NCBI GenBank assembly: GCA_947462335.1
Contig: OX381717.1
Location: 19,459,166-19,523,165, forward strand
DNA: 64,000 bases
From: Harmothoe impar
Taxonomy: Eukaryota; Annelida; Polychaeta; Phyllodocida; Polynoidae
Direction: 5' to 3'
The position numbers were made by a program, and so were the translations under genes. The notes beneath the pieces were generated by a model. It had not been told where the DNA came from. It did not search any database and worked only from the letters and a program-made list of their open reading frames with translations. Numbering within the stretch: the first letter of the stretch is position 1; each line of letters opens with the position of its first letter. Shown here in pieces: positions 59,546-64,000 of the stretch.

Positions 59546-60485
59546 TATGGGAGGGGACCCAGTGTAGAATGGTTTTGAATCCTGCAGAGTGCCACAAGAC
59601 TGTCTCTTTGTGAACCACCAGAGCCAAGAGTTGTGGTGTGCATTGGTCAGCGACAGCCATAAGAGTTCAGAGAGTCTGTATGTATGACCCCGTCCAAGCC
59701 AGGTACATCTCCCAGGGAAAAGAAAATGGCATACAATTGTGGTGGAGTGGTTGGTATGACAGGCCAGTGCGTATTGCTGCTTCCCCGGGTATGATCCTAT
59801 TAATGTTTTTTGTTTTACCACTAGGACAGATTGTAATCATAAAAATATTTTCATGGGTGGCACCTTGACGTCACAAAGCTGATAAAATATTTTTTTCCCA
59901 GAGATTGCAGCGGCAGCTTTAGGCTCAGAGGAAAGATCTAGCGATAGTAATATACATCTTTGTTTAGCTGCCATGTGCTCACACTCCCATCCGTGTAGCA
60001 GGTCTCAGCTAACACAGGGAATCCCTACGTTGCCAGTGGCTCAGACAGGGGGATACCCTATATGCCTATGGTCTGGTCATCAACTCTGCCTCCATCAGCA
60101 GATCTGACGACAGCACAGACTTGAAATTCTAATTTTCAACTTATAGCAAATTATTTGAGCATCTGGCCTAAACTGATACTCCTGCGACAATGATTTATAA
60201 GTGGCCAATCCATGTGCATACATGTGTTGTCAAGTTGTTTAAACAATGGAAATGTTAATTAAATTGACTTCTATTATGATTTGGTCATGAAAACTAGCAA
60301 AAGTTTCCCCTGAAACTCATTTAGGACTTTCTCATATAGGACATATATAGATCATGCAGGTAGTCCATACGCTAATTCAACTTCAAGAGTTGTTTTGCTA
60401 GTCAAATGGTCATGACAGCAATGAAGCTGGTTCATTACCAAGAGATATCTACAAGAAATTGAAGTAGGATGTAATCGATGGCGAC
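59546..60485. other. intergenic sequence between convergent SLC6 genes
   Basis: No feature recognised. Short open frames at 59543-59870 lack motifs and splice context. Confidence 0.4.
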
Positions 60486-60491
60486 TTTATT
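60486..60491 (-). terminator. poly(A) signal candidate, - strand SLC6 paralogue
   Basis: TTTATT on + equals AATAAA on -, about 600 bases past the stop codon at 61088. The only clear candidate in range. Confidence 0.4.
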
Positions 60492-61087
60492 GTATCAGCG
60501 GAGAATACAGCAATATGAAGATACCGTGTGGTAATTAGGTAACAGTGTATAATCAACACAACCTAAGCTCTAGCTAAGTATGCTGAAACATCGTTTAAGA
60601 TAGACTGATTTGTTAAGTGAACCAGGCCTCTGGTAGAGAGAAGGGCACAAGACCATCCCCACTAGAGACATCTAGTGGTTGCTAGTCACATATCAGGATA
60701 CAGCTGTATTAAATGACAATATGAATTGTTGGTAATAACTTAACATCGGTAACATGTACCTGGTATTAACTGTAGACTTTAACGTTAATATGAATATTGT
60801 CGGTAGCAACATACACCCTCTATTGACCATAGACTTTAGAGTTGGTACATACAGTGTTGAATAAACATTTTTATAGAAAACCTCATTAAAAGTTAACAGG
60901 ACAATTTTACTTGTATATGATATACATGAACCATAACAGTATTATCGATGACCCATTACAGATGTAAGAAATACGGTATAAGATGTGTAGGATGCATTAC
61001 CCTCAAGGTCGATTTACCTTTGCTAAGGTGTCTGGCATAAATCCTTTTCCAATCCAAACAGGATTAACCAATATATAAGTCACTTAA

Positions 61088-61204
61088 TCATGTACCGTAA
61101 TCCTGGCTAGCTGTAGCCTTTATTGGTTGAAGTTGATAGCTCATTAGTTCTTCTTTGGTCTCTGCGCCCCAGTCAGCCGTTGGGCGGATCAGGTTACCCA
61201 ACTC
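61088..61204 (-). CDS. SLC6 paralogue last exon
   Basis: [31 protein letters not shown], then a longer end ASQDYGT and TGA. Acceptor TTCCAG before 61204. Confidence 0.92.
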   Translation of the reverse strand, partial: ELGNLIRPTADWGAETKEELMSYQLQPIKATASQDYGT

Positions 61205-63969
61205 CTGGAACAGAAATATGGGTTCATTATAGGACAATACAACACTTCTAAGAAAGTGGTCATCCAGGTCAACACAGGTAGAATTTCATTTGATGAAGGG
61301 TACAAGTTTGTTTGGTTCTCTCTACCTGTTCTTAAAAAATTACATATTACTATGGTAACATCTAACAATTTGAATGCAAGTTACTCAAATTCAACACAAA
61401 TAAACCTTATATATATATTCATATGATGGAGGACAATCACATCACGCCGCATCCAAAATATATGGATAGTATAACATCAGGCCTAGGTCAGAGGTCAGCC
61501 TCGACAGACTCCAAATATACAGATAAAGTGCTATATAGCCACTCAACACAATCTCACTGACTGTAGGTCAACCAACAATTTTTCTTAATGACTCTTAGGG
61601 ATGTTAGCCTGATGCATATGGAACACAAAGTAAAGAAAAAAATCCTATGTCACAGGATTTTTTGCCTTTAGGAGGGTATTCTAATTAGGTTGTATCATAT
61701 AGGCCTTTATGAGAAAATCAAATTTTTCTACATTATTTAACACAGAAAAAAATCTCCCAACAATATCTCAATAAGAATGCAGGCATGCATTTAGATGATC
61801 ATTAGGAACATGTTGAAAACAATAAACTAGGGGGTCATGGGCAAAAGGAAATTGTGCTGAATTATTCAAAATAATTTCTTATTTATTCACTGTATGAGCC
61901 TATGGGCATCACAGATGGAAAATATAGTGATCAGGATGTGTAGAATACCAAGGTGTGACACTTCAATGGCAGATAAAGGAAGATCGTGACATATAAGTGG
62001 GAGAAATCTGCAAATATTATGGTTTTAGGTAATTCCAGTTTTTGCCACCAGGTGCCGTATGCATAGATTGTGTTGAGTACCTTTAAATGGATGTACACTA
62101 ACTCACATCTCTGTCCTTAGCCATACAGAGTTTGTAGATGATGATCATGGGGATGGGGACCAGCTCAACAGCGGTCACCATCCAACCCACAACATTGGCC
62201 CACATCGGGAATATGTAAGCACCATAACTTGGAGAGTACCAGTCCAGAGATATTGACACAAGGACACACTAGGTAAGGAGAGCATCAGTATTACTGTTGA
62301 GGTATTTGCAACCAGAGTATTCACATAACTCAAATGCTCCTTAGTTTGCCTACAGCTAAACGACAATGTATGTTTCCAATCACACAGGAATTTCCAACAT
62401 GCATGACCTCATCAACATGGTCAGCTTGAAGGAGAAAAACATGGACATTTTACTTTCATGATCATGGCCACACACTGCAGACTCTTGGCTTCTAGATGGT
62501 GACCTGGCAGACCTGGAGCAGATGCATCTACCCCATGGATAGATGGTCCATGAGGGGAGCAGACTGGTGTCAAATTATTGCAGGGGATTCTGGAGTAGCT
62601 GATTGACTATAGGTCAAACTCAATGAATGTACATACAGCCATGAGCTCCAAGTGGGAACAACTAGTGATCGACAATGGCCTCCTTGTATATGGAGGCCAC
62701 CAATGGTGGCAATACCTAGCTATCTGGGACGAATCATATAATCAGGGCTGGGTTGCTAGACGAAACTGCACAGTTTGTAAAATTACCTGGGTGGTACAAG
62801 CCAGGCTGGGCTATACTAATAACAGGGCTGGGTCTATAGTCCTCAAGGAGGTGTAGGTAAAATACGTTTAGTTATACATCACAATTTCTGGCAATTGAAA
62901 AAAATGATAAATGAGTAATCTTATATTTACCAAGAGGGTTATCGGACAGAGCCCTCTCCAGAAGACAGTGAAGAACTGGAGACGGTTTGTACGCCAGCCT
63001 GTCATGGAAGTCATATCACTCAGCAAACGGCCAGATCCTGAAAAAAAGTAAAATGGCCAGTTGAGTTTTGAGAAATAACACTAGATTATCATTTGAATGG
63101 TGGAGTCAGATTGGGGAACAGTGCCCTACAGGGGAAGTGAAGATATTTTGGGCACCATCAAGTTAATGATATTAAGAATTACGAAGAGTTTTTTTTTAAA
63201 ATGTTAAGTAATTTTATTTTGATACTTTATAATGATACATCATTGTACATAATGATATTGTTATCTAAGTACTTGTTTTTCAACCTTTGTATTAAAATTG
63301 TTGTCTCCATTTAGATACTCATTATGGTGCCTTATTTTATGTAACTGACCGTATATCCATGAGACGACCACCACTTCCACCAGGCAAACCACAAGGAGAA
63401 ACACAGGACATATGTAGTAGTCCATCAGTGTCAGAAGGTAAATACCTCCCTGGGAATGAAAAGTACTCATTGTGAATTTCACTTAAAATGTATAGTTGCA
63501 TGAAATACCATAAAACATGAGTATGGGTCATTTGGTCCTTTTGTTTAGTATTGTTTCTGTGTGACTTCACTATTTTGATGGTTGTAAAGTAGAGCGATCA
63601 ATGCAATCCTTCGTTCTGGTATATGTGTGTGTGATCTTTGAGTTGCAGCCATCTATGCACATCTGAATTGTGCTGCAAGGCTATCCGAACATTTTCTTCT
63701 CAATTCTCTGTCTGCCATGTAATCACACTGTTGTACAAAAAGGAATCTTGAAATGAAATGCAGTAGAAGTAATAGTGTTGCCACTTATTCATATCTAGTC
63801 ATGTAGTTGCAATATTGTTATTATTTGTATTTACATTAGTAGTGTAGATGAGTCCAATTAGGAAGCAGACAGCAGACAGACAGATGAGGGTGATGAGGCG
63901 GTTCCTCTTGGTGCTCAGCAGCTCTATCTCCTCTGCCAGGGATACCAGAATGTTGGCCACTGGTGGAAA
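61088..63969 (-). CDS. SLC6 paralogue, 3' part (five exons, continues beyond window)
   Basis: A second SLC6 gene convergent with the first. Exons in gene order: 63969-63835 (TM9), 63449-63350 (TM10), 63037-62931, 62268-62107 (TM11-12) and 61204-61088 (tail, TGA). Lengths 135, 100, 107 and 162 equal the + strand exons 10-13 exactly; the last is 117 rather than 105. All have AG/GT borders and matching phases. Signatures include [42 protein letters not shown] and [19 protein letters not shown]. By eye, protein identity to the first gene is roughly 75-80%. The N-terminal two thirds lie outside the window, so intactness is unknown. Confidence 0.92.
61205..62106. other. SLC6 paralogue intron
   Basis: About 0.9 kb, AT-rich, nothing recognised. 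The matching intron of the + gene is 15.9 kb. Confidence 0.6.
62107..62268 (-). CDS. SLC6 paralogue exon (TM11-TM12)
   Basis: [19 protein letters not shown]; ends KDRD before donor GTGAGT. 162 nt as in exon 13 of the + gene. Confidence 0.92.
62269..62930. other. SLC6 paralogue intron with possible retroelement scrap
   Basis: 662 bases. A + strand open stretch at 62623-62856 contains SSKWEQLVIDNGLLVY, which resembles the linker before gypsy integrase, but nothing else supports it. Confidence 0.4.
62931..63037 (-). CDS. SLC6 paralogue exon (TM10-TM11 loop)
   Basis: SGRLLSDMTSMTGWRTNRLQ, then FFTVFWRGLCPITLL. 107 nt, equal to exon 12. Confidence 0.92.
63038..63349. other. SLC6 paralogue intron
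   Basis: 312 bases, with no feature recognised. Confidence 0.6.
63350..63449 (-). CDS. SLC6 paralogue exon (TM10)
   Basis: GGIYLLTLMDYYICPVFLL, VEVVVVSWIYG. 100 nt, equal to exon 11. Confidence 0.92.
63450..63834. other. SLC6 paralogue intron
   Basis: 385 bases, with no feature recognised. Confidence 0.6.
63835..63969 (-). CDS. SLC6 paralogue exon (TM9)
   Basis: [30 protein letters not shown]. 135 nt, equal to exon 10. Acceptor CTGATAG at 63970-63976. Confidence 0.92.
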
Positions 63970-64000
63970 CTATCAGAAATAGTAGAAAATAAATCAAAAT

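Noticed and set aside
62623..62856. Gypsy pol fragment (KWEQLVIDNGLLVY-like text)
   Set aside because: The resemblance covers about 15 residues with no neighbouring RNase H or integrase motif, so chance cannot be excluded.
1..64000. CRISPR arrays, bacterial operons or phage modules
   Set aside because: The window is clearly eukaryotic. The tandem repeats found are minisatellites without spacer structure or cas genes.

Overview
This is a eukaryotic, metazoan-type window. It is AT-rich with large spliced introns, consistent GT-AG junctions, AATAAA signals and a dense load of mobile elements. No prokaryotic feature is present. The mix of split SLC6 transporter genes, Ty3/gypsy LTR elements, a DIRS/Ngaro-type tyrosine-recombinase element, a tRNA-derived SINE and many small inverted-repeat elements suits an invertebrate animal such as a lancelet, other invertebrate deuterostome or mollusc. 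I cannot name the species from sequence alone.

The host backbone is one complete SLC6-type sodium-coupled transporter gene on the + strand. It has 14 coding exons from 12502 to 57768, which sum to 1812 nt (603 codons plus stop). A second SLC6 paralogue lies tail to tail on the - strand. Its last five exons are visible (61088-63969) with identical exon lengths for four of them, and the gene runs off the right edge. Upstream of the + strand gene, 1290-1434 and 7515-7830 carry decayed copies of its first-exon/5' region, so the locus has a history of duplication. A possible isolated coding exon sits on the - strand at 10831-10997.

Introns 1 and 13 of the + gene have been inflated to about 22 kb and 16 kb by insertions. 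Intron 1 holds a solo LTR (13006-13391), gypsy element A on the - strand (13632-22561, LTRs about 3.6% different, inserted in a TA microsatellite) and gypsy element B on the + strand (23147-34328, TSD ATAG, LTRs about 1% different). Intron 13 holds gypsy element C (42635-55014, TSD ATTG, LTRs 2 differences in 321). C is nested in an older repeat-rich unit with a perfect 21-bp inverted terminus (41962-57377), and C is itself interrupted by a 788-bp insertion with an 8-bp target duplication.

The most interesting content is shared by the three gypsy elements. Each has gag and protease-RT-RNase H-integrase, then a third ORF (ORF3) between pol and the 3' LTR. Each ORF3 encodes paired Cys/His finger-like modules, and each is preceded by promoter-like sequence inside the element: CCAAT boxes in A; CCAAT, GC and TATA boxes in B; a CpG-rich block with E2F-, TCTCGCGAGA-, YY1-like and TATA motifs in C. 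The B and C ORF3 proteins are clearly homologous, and A shares a finger signature. B and C also share a primer-binding site matching the tRNA-His acceptor end, AT-hook tails on integrase, and a gag/pol -1 frameshift signal with a 5-nt spacer and a stem-loop. All three copies carry ORF-breaking lesions, so these copies are probably not autonomous as assembled.

The left 12 kb holds a SINE, a 5-kb TA-flanked inverted-repeat element with a decayed ORF, and a broken DIRS/Ngaro element whose recombinase still shows all catalytic positions.
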